Below are positions 23,251-35,722 of a stretch of DNA of 64,000 nt, piece after piece. Position 1 is the stretch's first letter. The number at the start of each line of letters is the position of its first letter. The stretch lies in the NCBI GenBank assembly GCA_943138885.2, contig OW964556.2:15766001-15830000 (forward strand). Direction: 5' to 3'. The notes under the pieces are model-generated. The model saw nothing but the letters and a program-made list of their open reading frames with translations. It had not been told where the DNA came from and searched no databases. The DNA comes from Tholera decimalis. Taxonomy: Eukaryota > Arthropoda > Insecta > Lepidoptera > Noctuidae. Made by a program: the position numbers and the translations under genes.

Positions 23251-24047
23251 AAAAACTGCTTACTAAAGTTTGCATAGACTAAGTTTGGGTCAATATTCAA
23301 ACCCTTTTACTAGAAACCCTTTTTGCTTATACAAAATGATAACTTCTCTAATCACCCCTTCCCATAATTCCTTAAGCCGATTGCCTAGCTATTACTTCTC
23401 CTACAATTTATTAAGATAACGTTTATCCAATCCTAATTAATGGCTAAAGATATTGGGTAGTTAGGCTTGTATTAATGGTGGTTCATCTAATGAGCCATAT
23501 TTATCAGATAAAGGCAGGTGAGTTACAACTATCGGTTGAAATATTGATGATTAATCTGAAAAATATCGCTATTTCTAGACTTATGTTACATATTTGTGTC
23601 ACTTCTCGATTTGTGGGAGGCTTTCAGCGCAAAAGGCCCTTACTTGAAAGACAAAGATTGCTAGTAATGTGGATTCTACCCATACTGATAGTACTCTTTT
23701 TAAAAGAAATAAAAAGAAGTAAAAAAAACGACATATACTAACCTTATTTAAGTACAAATGCACTGCAACTACATACAAGTGAGGGATTAAATAAAGCTAT
23801 TAAATAAATACGTGTCACTCCTAGAGTATCTTCGGCATTTTTTCAGAAAAATGATCAATAACGAAACAAATCGTAGTAATCTTATTCGAAGAGAAAATAT
23901 CTTTGTCATTGTAATACTCCAACATTTCAATGTTGAAGCGTAGTTGGGGCTGTCATTATTATTTTCTTTGAAATTTAAATTAAATTTAGTCTGAACTGCA
24001 CGACCTACTCCCACTCTACCATTGTATGTTTTTTTATATATATTTTG
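23251..24047. other. Copy A, no gene seen
   Basis: Only short open frames. The most visible, at 23475-23741 on the plus strand, changes its C-terminal part between A and B, so it is unlikely to be under coding constraint. Confidence 0.5.
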
Positions 24048-24115
24048 ATTCGCGTTTGACCACCATCTAACCTGATGGTAAGTGATGATGTGGTCGAAGA
24101 TGGAGCACGCTTACC
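24048..24115 (-). mobile_element. Jockey-like LINE 3'-terminal fragment
   Basis: CGCGTTTGACCACCATCT and GATGGTAAGTGATGATG repeat the 3' end found at 17534-17600. The minus-strand residues GKRAPSSTTSSLTIR are the same ORF2 ending. Confidence 0.65.
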
Positions 24116-27100
24116 CACCTTACCCCTTACCTTTAAATACATTAAATCCTCGATATTAAAACCCATCACTTTGTGTTTTACAGAAATGATTAAAAATCTC
24201 GACTCCTCAAACGACAGCGATATTAACAATGGCGTAACTAAATACATATTTTTTAATGATTACTAATTGACAATAGAATCTTCACGAAAGCAATTAAGTA
24301 TTAGAGAAAAATTAAGTCTTTGTTTAGATGAAAACATGACAGAACAAAGGAGCGAGGATGAATGAGATATTAAAATTAAATAAGGTTCGGACTGTTATTA
24401 GACACCTAGTATGAACAATCAAAAATACATCTTAAGCGAGCAGCTAGATAATAAAAAATATAATTATAAAGTAACAGTTAAATATCGATGTCACTGGTAC
24501 TGGTATTTCAACACTTATTTGCCTGCAGGTAGGTATCGCTAATATTACTGTGTTAGATTTTATGTGACTTGGCCGTTGACTTGGATGTGCCAACAAGTAA
24601 ATGTGCATAAAGATTGTTCAACGGTCGGTTCAACTATATTAATAAAGGAATCGCAGTAAAGAACCTCAGACTGGCTTGGCTTTGCTTAGAGATTTCATTA
24701 CTTTTTATAGAGAAATAAGCAGCTCCATCGAGACTACTTAGGCTAGTTTTTTACAGGATGTTTTTGGGGGGTTTGCTTATTTTTAAGTATGTCTATTGGC
24801 AGTAAACTTTTTGGTAGTCCGCGGTGAATATTTTTAAACACGGTTTTATGTTCAGAAAATTAAACTTTTATTACAGTTTACAGATTTCTGAAATACGAAA
24901 ATATAAGGTCATAAAAAAGGTCTGCCTTCCACAGCTTCCAAGAAAAATATTGGATGATCTTGGAGATGTGTAACTCGAAGATTTTGGGGTAGTAATCTGA
25001 AGCGAAAAGGTTATGTAGATTTTTGGTACCGTGTCCAATATAGTCTATGAAGACCGCGGCATCAATTTTCAGACGAAGGCCACCGAGAAACACCTACGCA
25101 CTAAAATGTGAGATAAACACACAGCGCATATACCCGAGGAAAATTGAATATAAGTGTGTACTTTGTGTTTTTATGTTAGTATTGGAAGTGGGAGTTCTTT
25201 CAGTTTTATTCAATAAAATTTCTTTGTACTAGATAGGCTTATAAAAACACACATAAAAATGTAAAAGCTTTGTACAAAAAAATATCAATGTACTCAATTT
25301 GAGGCGATTAAAAAACTCGCTGAAGTTGTAGGTGGAGGTAGTAAAATTAGTTTGGCACTTGAAATTCTGGCTCGAAGGAACAAAAGTCGCTTGAGTTATG
25401 GGTACATGAATGTTAAATTTGACCAACAAAATATATTCGTCTGACCTAGGTTTATGGATCGTTTACTTGGCTAGTGCGTTTTACACGTTACACAAATACA
25501 GGTCTAACCAAGAAATAAAAAGGCGAAGATCACGCAATCTTTACCTAGTTGAACTCGCAAATGCCACTTATTCTGGCTTCAAAGGCTGTAAAGAACAATT
25601 ATAAAGCTTTCCGGATCATTTTCGGTAATTGCTGGAACACGTATGGTGATTATGGGATTAGAAAGGCAAATGTTTTGGAAGATTATTTGACCCGAGTGTG
25701 TAGTGGTATAGATTGTTAGTGGACGTGTCCGTGTTAATCAGCTTATACTGCTCCATTGCTGGGCAAAAGTTCTTAGCTTTACGCTTTTCGCAGTGTATTG
25801 GACTTTTCCACATATACGTCTAAGAAGGGTTGTCTAATTTTTTGCTAAATGTGCACAAAACGGAAATTTTCTGGCAGAGCACCTAAAGGTGAGCGGGTTG
25901 AGTTTTGTATGACTTGGACATTTACTACAGGCACCATTTTCTTTCGATCAAACGCCAATTCAGACAGTAAAAAAAAAAAACTATATTCCAAGTTTACAAA
26001 CAACTTTGCAAGTTTGCGTTCTGTTTTTGATAGGTAAATTGTACACCTGTTACGAAGAACGTTGAGATCTGAAGTGCTTACAGTTTCCATTTTCGAGTTT
26101 ACTTTTATAGTTTCAAAAGTGTCATTTTAACACGTGCTGAAATGAAAGCTACAAAATTCTTAAAGCAAGTATACGTTACAAAAAATGTAATAAGCTACGT
26201 GTATATCAGCCGTAATACACTGTAATTTAGTAATATAACTTGCAGTTTCGCTCCTAGTCTGAGGTCGTAAAAATAAATAAAATGCTCGAGCCACGATCAT
26301 AGATGACTTGCTGTAAATTACCGTGAGCACGGCATTAGTGTCGTGGACGTGCTTATTGGCACTTTACGACCGAAGCGGTTATTTAACCGCGGGTGGCATC
26401 ATATTAATTTTATTAGTTCATTGTAACACTGAGTAAGGAGGAGGAGCTTGTAGCTAAATAATAAAACCACCATCTTCAAGATTAAACAACGCTTGTCAAG
26501 GTTGGTCTGTTGACGGGTGACCATCCAACATATCGAGATATATGAAAGCCTGGTAAGTCATTGGTTTCAGCAGTCATTTCCACATCTTTGACAATGGTTA
26601 CGGGTCAGAAACCAGAAAGTCTGACAAAAGTCGTGCTAAGGGGTATTGCGTTATCCAGCTATTTGGTACAGTCAGTCGTTTCCATGTAAAATACTGTGAC
26701 TGAGATGCATCCAGTTAGACTGGAAGCCGAAGTCGAGACCAACGAGAAAAGGCTCTTTTTTCGCAATGGAAAGTTTTGCCGCCGACATTATTTTCCATTT
26801 CTTATAAATGCTGACGACCCTTAGTGCCCTTTAGTAGAAAAACAACCAAGTTTTTGTGCTCAGAGAAAAGTATCAAACAGTACAAATAAGTTTAAAAAGT
26901 ATTCTAAAAATTTAAGAAAGGTTTTCCTCAAAAAGTATTACAGGTATATAAATACAACCTATAGGTTGTATTTTTCTTATTTAAGAAATATTTTTATTAG
27001 AAAAAGCAAATGGCGGCTGTGTATGGCCTGCCTTTTTATTTCACTAAAATGTGACGAGTTCCACCGAAATACCGGCACCGCAATGTTTCTAAAAGTTTAC

Positions 27101-27600
27101 GAGCTACCTCCATTTTAAATGCCAGAAAACAGTGGATTAATATTTAAATAGAGTAGAAAGCAGTAACGTGTTTATAACGGTGAAAATTAACTTTCAATAA
27201 GCAGTGATTTCGAGTGTTACAGATGTACCTACAAATGACAACCAGTTAAACATATTGGATGTAGGACTAGTTCAAAGCATTTTGGCAAACCCAAAATCGA
27301 AGGAAGCAAAAGGACTATGTAGTTTTGTTTTAATCGTTCAGCAGTGAGGAGCTAGTATTTTAGTGTTTTAGTGTTGCATTTTATTATATTACTTAGCGGA
27401 TTAATTTTGTTATAAGGTACGATGGGGTTGACATATCCTTATTGGACAAAAACCCCGAATTAAAAAATATACAGATATGTATATAAAAAAAAATATGCAG
27501 ATAAATAAAAAAAATATACAGATATATAAAAAAAACCAGAACCAACGGCTTAACGTGCTTTCGGAAGCGCGGAGGAAACTCTGTGTGATAAGATTTTCAC
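24116..27600. other. Copy A, largely featureless
   Basis: No confident gene. It includes a 71-residue minus-strand frame (24878-25093) open in all three copies, a perfect 24-bp palindrome at 26950-26973, a degenerate dispersed repeat near 26500-26720, and, at 26246, the point after which A and B become near-identical. Confidence 0.5.
26950..26973. repeat. Perfect 24-bp palindrome
   Basis: AAATACAACCTATAGG and its continuation are self-complementary over 24 bases with no loop. Retained in B (42904-42927) and C (near 59846). Confidence 0.75.
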
Positions 27601-28060
27601 TCATCCACAAACTGACTCCGACAAACGTTGCTCATCCTTGAAAATCGACCCTATTTTTACCGGGTGGGAAAATCATCGAATGACTTCTTCCGCTCTGGGT
27701 GGAGCCCGTCACTGGTGTTGACGACTCTTTGAGGCGCGCGCGGAACACGATGCGCCGCCGACCCGGGCCTAGTCCTTACCGGACGGTGAGCTACCCCTGT
27801 TCGACGTCCGCAAGCCCGCGCCTACGGTGGCCGTAGATCGGCCCGCGATTCCCGACGCCCGGGACGTCTCCCGCGGTAGCTGGGGCGCGAGGAAGAGAGT
27901 TGCCTCTCCCTCGCGCGTTCAGCCTCCTCCTTTGTTAGCATGACTGCTCCGCAGAAGAAGGCGACTGCTTTCCATTTCCTGTCGCCCCGCACCATGATCT
28001 GAACCAGGGCCGGGCGCGAGAGGTTGCCGCTGCCAAAGATCAACCCTTGCGACTGTTATT
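27600..28060 (-). mobile_element. GC-rich degenerate retroelement segment
   Basis: A sharply GC-rich island in AT-rich surroundings. The minus-strand reading 28043-27822 gives VRGDRKWKAVAFFC and a KEEAERARERQ segment, which I associate with repeat-derived ORF ends common in Lepidoptera; the exact family is not certain. No catalytic domain. Confidence 0.45.
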
Positions 28061-28237
28061 ATTTAGCCACAAGCGCCTCTATGAGCTCTTTAAAGCTATT
28101 TTGTATGACCATCAGTTAATACAATCCCGTCTAATATTCTCATAGTGGTTTCGTATAACCGCTATTGTAACCATAGATTAAGCAATTTTGTTAAATAGGT
28201 GTATTTAAATGTTGTTGTACAATCTACGAGTATACTA

Positions 28238-28441
28238 TCTACACTAATATTATAAAGCGGAAAAGTTTGTTTGTTTAAATGCGCTATCTTCGAAAGTCCT
28301 CAGTGGATTTCGATGAAATTTGGTATGAAAGTAGCTTGAAGCTTGAGGAAAGTTAAAAATTACTTTTTACTCGACTCCAAAAGAATCAAGTTATATTTTT
28401 ATCATGATAAATTCCACGGGAGCGAAGGCCCACGAGATTGT
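28238..28441 (+). mobile_element. Lep1-type Helitron, 3' end decayed
   Basis: Starts TCTACACTAATATTATAAAG and continues into CACGGGAGCGAAGGCCCACG, as in Lep1-type Helitrons. The CTAG terminus is not visible. Present in all three copies. Confidence 0.65.
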
Positions 28442-28843
28442 AAGTAAAGAATATTCTTTCTATCTATATTTTAATTTCTTATTGTGAAGGCGGGTAACAC
28501 GATCAAAGCCACAAATCACATCTAATGAACGAATCAATCAATATAAAATCACAAATAAACGAATCAATTACGGAAAAACATAGCGCTTTATTTCCAATTC
28601 GGCTGAAATGATTCGGAGATTATTTTCAGTCTCGTTGGATCGGTTACGATCAACGCTCTGGGTAATGTTATCACTTTTACAGGATTACCAGTTTGACCGG
28701 CCCGGTTTTTATTAGGGTGATTTTATAAGCTCTTGTAGGTCATTTATTGTGCAGTTGACTTTCATTGATAGTGATGATTTTGATATTTTAATACTTATAA
28801 ATCGTAAATTCACCTATTATAAAACTTATTTTACAATAAATTG

Positions 28844-29135
28844 AACCGACTTCAAAACTTACAAAAAAGACGCACTACAAAGAGAGAAAAAACTTTAAAT
28901 ATTGTTTTATTGTATGTCTAATTCCATTAAAAATAAGAGATCTACTCACATGGCTGAAGTCGGTGCCAAGATACGAGTAAATGAATAGGTTTCATCACCT
29001 CGGGTGTGCCCGAGAATGCGGCGTTCTTTGCCTATCAAAACTATTCATTGGCAGAAACAGTATTTTCTGAGAAAATCGCGGATATACAAACATACATACA
29101 GATCGAATACAGAACCTCCTTTTTTGAAGTCGGTT
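28844..29135. mobile_element. AACCGACTTC / GAAGTCGGTT element
   Basis: Short terminal inverted repeats AACCGACTTCAAAA and TTTTGAAGTCGGTT bound 292 bp without an ORF. Same end motif as 7294 and 16752. Confidence 0.6.
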
Positions 29136-29280
29136 AATAAAAATACAACTTTTGGCAATAAAAGGTGCTCGCAGATTCTTTATTCAACTTTTCAATGAAG
29201 TAGTTGAATTTAGAAACTGCAAAAAAGCCTAGGCAGATAATGTATATGTGATAAGGTATATAAATTATGTGTTTCGAAGC

Positions 29281-29466
29281 GTCAATAACCTAGTGACTAA
29301 GGTGTTGGACTTGTGATCGAGAGGTCGTGGGTTCGAACCCCACCCATTACACTATTGCCGTGAACCCACTGCAGACACAAGCATATTTAGCTTAGTTGCA
29401 GGTGTTAACAAGATTGCTAGCATTATGAATTCTACCCGCTTAGCTAGTTCTCTTTATAAAAAAAAA
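29281..29466 (+). repeat. tRNA-derived SINE, plus strand
   Basis: Box A-like TAGTGACTAAGGTGTTGG and box B GTGGGTTCGAACCCCA precede a non-tRNA body and an A-rich end. No acceptor stem closes around the boxes, so this is a SINE and not a tRNA gene. Confidence 0.75.
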
Positions 29467-29617
29467 TATTGAAACTAAGCATAAGTATGTTCCTAATTTT
29501 TTAATAAACTTAAAAAAAACCTATTTAGAAAACTTATTTACTTTCGTATCAGACCAAATATTCACGGATTAAAAGTAACATCACTTGAATCAGGTAATTC
29601 GGTATATACAATGTATA

Positions 29618-30064
29618 CAGGGTTATTGAAAATACGTCCCGATACTGTTAAGGGCGTGTAGATGAGGTCATTAACTAACAAATCAACCCTAAGTTTCTAG
29701 GCCTAAAGTATACCATTATCGAGAATTTTTTATTTTAATATTAAAATAAAATAGGACTTTATCTCTTTTAAAAATTCATAAAAAAAAACGAAAACACGTT
29801 TTAGCATTCTTATTTATTAAATAGCTAAAGAATTAAGTTGCTCATAATAAAAAAAAACACAAAACAATTAAAAACCTCCGTACTTTTGAAAAAAGAGATC
29901 CAATACTTATTTTATTTTTATGATTTTTGCAACGTCTTATGAAATAAATATCTTTTTCTCTTAAAAATCACTAATCTATTTCGACGGCGGAACATTTTAT
30001 TTGTTAGTTAATGACCTCATCTATACGCCCTTAACAGGATCGGGACATATTTCCAATAACCCTG
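29618..30064. mobile_element. Mariner-type MITE with ~70-bp inverted ends
   Basis: Flanked by TA. The ends CAGGGTTATTG and CAATAACCCTG extend into inverted arms sharing CGGGAC, AAGGGCGT and GATGAGGTCATTAACTAAC motifs. 447 bp, no transposase. Distinct from the CAGGGTTAATTG family at 15062. Confidence 0.75.
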
Positions 30065-30155
30065 TATATACAGCTGATGTTAACTGACAAAAATTTGAAA
30101 GAAAACTTAGGGGTTCCCGTAACTGCTAAAGGTTCAGTGATTCATCTCGCAAAAC

Positions 30156-30560
30156 GTGGGAAAGGGGTGCGATTCCAAACACGTGCCACTTCAATTCCTG
30201 AATTCCCAGACTGAATTAATTCCGTTCCGCAATACAAAGTACACGGTTATCGCAAGAATATTGCCGACATCGTTACGTTACGGTTTATTTGTAATTAGAA
30301 CTAAAGACAAACACACACAGCAATATTCTAAAGTCATGAAACCATTAGTGACACATGTGTTGGAATTTACGACTGAAAGTCTTTGGAATTAGATATTTGT
30401 TGCTTCTGAAAGTACCTCTATTTACTTTATTCAGGAATTTAATCTGAATAATTTCCTCCAGTGACAGAAATTCTATACTTCTTAACTATCTAATATAAGT
30501 TTGTAGAAACTAAAAAAGATTGAAATTTTATAGTTGCAAAGATGTAAGTACTGTAAAAAA
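30156..30560. other. Copy A, no gene seen
   Basis: A short plus-strand frame of 78 codons from 30156 is unlike any family I know, and C carries indels across it. Confidence 0.45.
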
Positions 30561-30585
30561 TATATATCATGTTTTAATCGCTTTA

Positions 30586-31020
30586 TCTATACTAATATTA
30601 TAAAGCGGAAAAGTTTGTTTGTTCGTTTGTTTGCTTGAACGCGCTAATCTTCGAAAGTACTGGGTGGATTTGGATGCAATTTTGTATGGAAGTAGTTTGA
30701 AGCATGAGGAAGGTTATAGGCTACTTTTGACGCGACTGCAAAAAAGGAGAGTTATGTTTTTACCGTGATAGAATCCACGGGAGCGAAGCCCCGCGTTAGT
30801 ACTAGTAATATTATAAATGCGAAAATTTGTGAGGATGTATGTATATTTGTTGCTCTTTCACGCAAAAACTACTGAATGGATCTCAATGAAAGTGGTGAGT
30901 AGATAGATAGTTGACATCCTGGAATAACACTTGAGCTACATTTTATCCCGGAATTCCCACGGAATCGGGATTAACGTGGGAAAAAACTCCCACGCGAACG
31001 AAGTCGCGAGCAAAAGCTAG
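30586..31020 (+). mobile_element. Lep1-type Helitron with empty site in copy C
   Basis: Starts TCTATACTAATATTATAA and ends AAAAGCTAG, lying between A and T. A second head-like motif (AATATTATAAATGCG) sits near 30807, so the element may be composite. C has CTTTATGAAAC uninterrupted at 63390/63391, so the insertion happened after the first duplication. Confidence 0.88.
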
Positions 31021-31270
31021 TGAAAAATATAAGCAAAGAGAACGAAGATCACGGTGATCTTTTGTGCCATCTGTTGAAGTCAATTAGGGAAATATGGGAT
31101 TTAATAAAATAATAAATTATGGTAATTTTATTAAGAGGACAACCCGGCTGTCAGTTTTAATGCAGCGATTTGTTATTCAAACATTTGAATTAAGCATAGG
31201 TACTATCGGCATACGCATGCTCATTTAAGAAAATATTTCTGTGGAAGCGCAGCTAGTGACAAACCACATC

Positions 31271-31282
31271 TCTTAGTATACA
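31271..31282. other. A/B junction filler (12 bp)
   Basis: TCTTAGTATACA lies between the unit's right end (ACCACATC) and its left end (GTGTATTG). It occurs in neither the left flank at 12504 nor the right flank at 63646. Confidence 0.75.
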
Positions 31283-34157
31283 GTGTATTGTATTATTTTG
31301 GTATAAATAAGGGATCATCCTTTTAGAGAACTCATGAAACATGGGTAGAAAATAACTAAAGAAAGAGAAGAACTACAAGAGTGAGTAGTAGCAAAATAAT
31401 CTGTGAGTTAGCGATGCTAATTTAAGGCTCCCCTGTGCAGGTTAAATTCAACACTGTCAAAGTAACATTAGCTTTTAATAGTAATCATCTTTATTTGTAC
31501 ATAAATAAGAAAAAATCTTACTACATTGCTTAAAACTACGATACATTAAAATTAATTAAGCTCATACAGATAGACTGGAACCCTGACCCCCAAACTAGGT
31601 GAACATGTGACTCAAAAGTCAGTGTTATGCTGTCACGGAGATACTAAAAACCCTTTTAATAAGCGTTTATCAGTAAATCATTTTACTAGAATAAAGGTTT
31701 CATAGAACATTTAAAATTTTATTTAATACCGAAGAGTGCAATAATTATTGGAAACGGAAGTATAAATTGAGTGTGTTTGTATGTGGAGGTGAGAGTATGT
31801 ATGTAGGTGTTGGATGTGTTGATAAAGAAAGAGCATTCTAAGAATTTCGCAATTAGGTGTTCTGCTGGTGGTGAAGTGATTCTTCCATTTGTTGGTAGTT
31901 CTGTTTCTGTAGCCAACTGTGTAATTTGATTTTTATTATCTACCTAGTATTTCCCTAATTATGTTGAAACGCATGCAACTGTGTACCAGTATTCCACATG
32001 AAGTGACTTCTTATGACATCTATACAAACCAATACTGGGTAACACGATACCCCGTGGCAAGATTAGTGATTGTGAGTGAGATTTTCCGACTTTTGACTAC
32101 CCATAACAACTGATAATATCGTAGTTAATGTCCCTAAGTTACGACAAACCGGAGGAAAATTTTGAAACACTCTTGTGATACTAAACTTACACATTTTATA
32201 ATAATAGTCATTTAAAACCTATGTATATGCTCACACATGCATACGCACTTACACACAAACATACACACATCTACTCACACACACCTTGCTTGCTTTTGTT
32301 TTCATTTCTCTTCTCTTTCGTTTTAGATTATTATATTTTGAATAAATTATATTACCTTTCTGGAAAAGGCACTAGCTCTTGTAATGCAGATTTACCGCCT
32401 AGCAGGGGAGTTATAATTTTACCACCTTAAAAAAAAAAGCAGGGGAGTTAGAAAATTGTCTGGTTTTTGTAACCTCATGCAAAACAAGATAATTTATAAT
32501 TGGGATTATTTATTAATTTACAATGCTTGGGACTAACGGGTTTTAATGTACCTAATTTTCAAGGTACGAAAGGATCTCGATATGTTAAGATCATGATCCA
32601 AACAGGAAATGACTTCGGCAACACATTAGATATAATTATGTAGCAAATTATTATTTATTTTTTCTCATAGAATTTAGTTAAGTTTTATATAGGGTTGTCA
32701 TACGACCGGAATTTTCCTGACATGTCCGGTAATATAGGTCTTTGTCCGAAATGCGTAGGGAATCCTAAATCGTCCGGAATGACATAAAAAAAATATTATT
32801 ATATGTTAAAAAACATAAAAAAAATATATTATTTTATGTTATTATTTCAAATTAAAGAAAGTCAGGAATTTTCATCAAATGTCCGGAATTTACTCCTGAT
32901 TTTCGATTTTTCATCTGGTAACCCTAGTTTTATACCATAAAGTTAGAATGAATATAAGTGTTGTATCTGTTCATGTATCATCTCTGTCATTAACATTCTG
33001 TCAAGAATTGCCATGCAAATTTTGTTTTGTAATTAAATATTTAACATATTACTTATACAAAGTAATTGAAACTATTTCCACCATTGTGGAGTTTGACGAT
33101 AGTTACAATAGAGGCACGCTGAGCAGTTATTTCCTTTGGCAGACTCCAGTGTGGCCATTTAAATCGCTCGTTATTATCACAATGTTTCCGCCCCTGCTGA
33201 TTGCGCTATTGTGCTCGCACCTTCATCTAAACAGAGGAGGCCACGGAACAATGTTATGATCGGTTCGAGTCGAATTAACTTTTGAAGGAATTCCTATAAA
33301 GAATCGACAATCGAGTAGCAATTACCAAGTTTTGAAAGATCTTTATCCCAGTTGTTTTACAACCTCTCGAAATCTGAAATAATTTACCGTATCTTTGAAC
33401 CGTTTCTTACTACAGAAGTATTTATAATAAAAACTTATTCATCATCACCTACTTGTCCTTTTGCTAACTGCCTATCTGACCTCCAAAACCCAGTAACTGG
33501 GTCACATGAACATGACATGACATGGACATGTGATGATGTCAGATTTTCTGACTTCTGACTACCCATAACGACGAGCAAAGATATATAAAGATAGATATAT
33601 TTGAGGTGCTCAACGCCCTCCTGATTGAATATCCTGAATGTGATGTGTTTGTTGATTTATTATTTTGAGAAATTATACGAGTGTGTTTGATGTTTTGCGA
33701 GAGAAAGTATGCGAGAGTGTCCACTGTTCTGTGTTAGTTTGGTTCCGTGTTAGTTTCAAAATAGTTTGTAATAGTTTGTAAAGGCGGGAGATCCGCTCCG
33801 CTTCGCTCCCGCCTTAGCGTTCTAACCTAACCTATCCGAGTCAGGGTACTCTGAGTCGGGGTGTTAACCAATAGTTGCTAATAATACAATGTTTGATATC
33901 CGTCTGTTAATATTAGCTGCCAAGTCATTATTTTTTGTAGTTAGTCGCCCAATAAGTTCTTAGTTGCCTCAAAAATAATTTGCCATACATTTTTAGCCGT
34001 TTCGTTTCGGTTAATATGCACATTAGGCGGCTAAAGATGGAATATCACGACACAAACTAACATGATATCGAACTTTAGCTGCTTCTCGAAGATAAACCTA
34101 AGTTTAGCCGGCTAATCTTAAGTTTATGTTCACACCCACCTTTAGCCGTAACATATA
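31283..34157. other. Left end of copy B, no gene seen
   Basis: Counterpart of 12505-15061. It differs by an extra ~80 bp near 32470-32550 and by the full element at 32691-32925. A 103-codon frame at 32948-33259 is broken in A and is not considered a gene. Confidence 0.5.
32691..32925. mobile_element. AGGGTTR-ended inverted-repeat element
   Basis: The left end AGGGTTGTCA and right end TGGTAACCCT are imperfect inverted repeats, with GTCCGG motifs repeated inside. 235 bp, no ORF. The target duplication is unclear. Confidence 0.5.
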
Positions 34158-34538
34158 CAGGGTTAATTGTAAAACATCGAAAACCTCTCGGGACTATGTT
34201 ACTAACATCATAATCAACAACTTTTGTTCTATGACTTTTAAAAATTCGTCATATTTTAGTTCACCACATTTTCATACAAAAATAAAAATATTTAAATTGA
34301 ACGCCCTAAATGTTACAGTCTATGCGAAGCAAAAGAAAGTGATAGTATAAGTCGTTTTCTTTTGCTTAGCATAGACTTTGTAACATTTAGGGCGTTCAAT
34401 TTAAATATTTTTATTTTTGTATGAAAATCTGGTGAACTAAAATATGACAAATTTTTAAAAGTCATAGAACAAAAGTTGTTGATTATGATGCTAGTAACAT
34501 AGTCCCTAGAGGTTTTCGATGTTTTACAATTAACCCTG
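34158..34538. mobile_element. Mariner-type MITE, long hairpin intact
   Basis: The arms (about 34158-34335 and 34360-34538) are near-perfect complements of roughly 175 bp, flanked by TA. Intact counterpart of the damaged element at 15062. Confidence 0.82.
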
Positions 34539-34807
34539 TATACTTGTTTATGTGTTTGTTATATATACCTTTTATTTCTACGTTAATTAATGTAATTGGT
34601 TTTAATTGTTTTAATTAACTATAAATAAATAAATAAATGATAGCTGGGACCAACGCATTTACATGTTCTTCAAGACACGCAGGAATGTCGATATTTTAAG
34701 ATATTATAGATCTACGTATCGACCTCAGTCGGCTTTTTAACATTGAAGATCAACACATGTAGCTGTTATTATTTAGCCACAAGCTCCTCAAACTTAATTA
34801 TACTTTA

Positions 34808-35078
34808 CTAGCCTTCCACCCGCAGCCTCGTCTGCGTGGACTACGTTACGCACGTACACGAAGTTATTCCGCAAGAATATGAGGTTTTTTTGGTATAAAA
34901 AGAAACTTATGTCCCTTGCCAAGGTCAACTCTCTGTACTAAAGTCTCAGTTTAGTAATTTAGGCGTGAAAGCGTAGCAGACCGATAGCCGTCTGTCCGTC
35001 CGTCTGCTATGGTTAACTGTCTCTTACATACTTACTTATTAGCACGAGTTACTTTCGCATTTATTATATTAGTAGGGA
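34808..35078 (-). mobile_element. Lep1-type Helitron
   Basis: Same site and same TC...CTAG ends (minus strand) as 15572-15841; 271 bp. Confidence 0.85.
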
Positions 35079-35722
35079 TTTAGATATATTTTTGCAAAAC
35101 ATAACTTCGGCGAATGATAACACTGCTTAAAAGCTACACTATTTTCGTTACTGTATCTGAGTAATAAGTCAAAAGTGAAGCCAGGGAAAATAGCAAGTCA
35201 TCCCACAAAAATACACCTGACCCTCCTCACCATAAATTAGCGTACGACTAACTAAATTTATAACAAATGAAGTAACTTTATTATCAGAATAACTTTTATA
35301 TATAAAATAGAGGCACATTGCAAACTCCATTAGGAATTTAAATTGTGTTTCTGCGAAGTATCGAAGTAAAGTAGAAACTAGGATACCATGATAGCGTGTT
35401 AACTTTAGCTGCACTGCGTGGTACCTATTGTTATGGACATGTTTGTACAGTAGTGCATTAATACATAAATAGTATTGCTCATTTTGTTTAATTTCCTCCC
35501 TAACTATAGATAACTGCTCAAACTACCCGCGGCTTCACCCGCGTGGAGTACGTTCTTTTTTTATATCTTTTTTCTTTCGTTCTTTATTCTTAAAAAAAAA
35601 AACCAATCATCCGGTAAGTCTGTTGCCATGATGGGGTCGGCTTCCTGTCCAAACAAATGCAGCTGACTACCATTGTTTTACATGACTGCCTATCTGACCT
35701 CCACAACCTATTAGCTGGTTAA

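Larger units (their letters stand above)
12505..31282. repeat. Tandem array copy A (18,778 bp)
   Basis: First of three direct copies of a unit of about 16 kb. The excess over copy B comes mostly from three insertions private to A: 16331-17298, 17813-18705 and 18778-21431. The left part, up to 26245, differs from B and C at scattered bases and indels. From 26246 on, A matches B at a constant offset of 15,954 with no difference I could find in the stretches compared, while C differs. Confidence 0.93.

Noticed and set aside
29281..29360. tRNA gene (also at 45235 and 62122)
   Set aside because: Boxes A and B are clear, but I see no matching acceptor stem, and a non-tRNA body with an A-rich end follows. 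This is a SINE head.
32948..33259. 103-codon frame shared by B and C
   Set aside because: It is disrupted in A by indels, has no recognisable domain, and lies in transposon-rich sequence.
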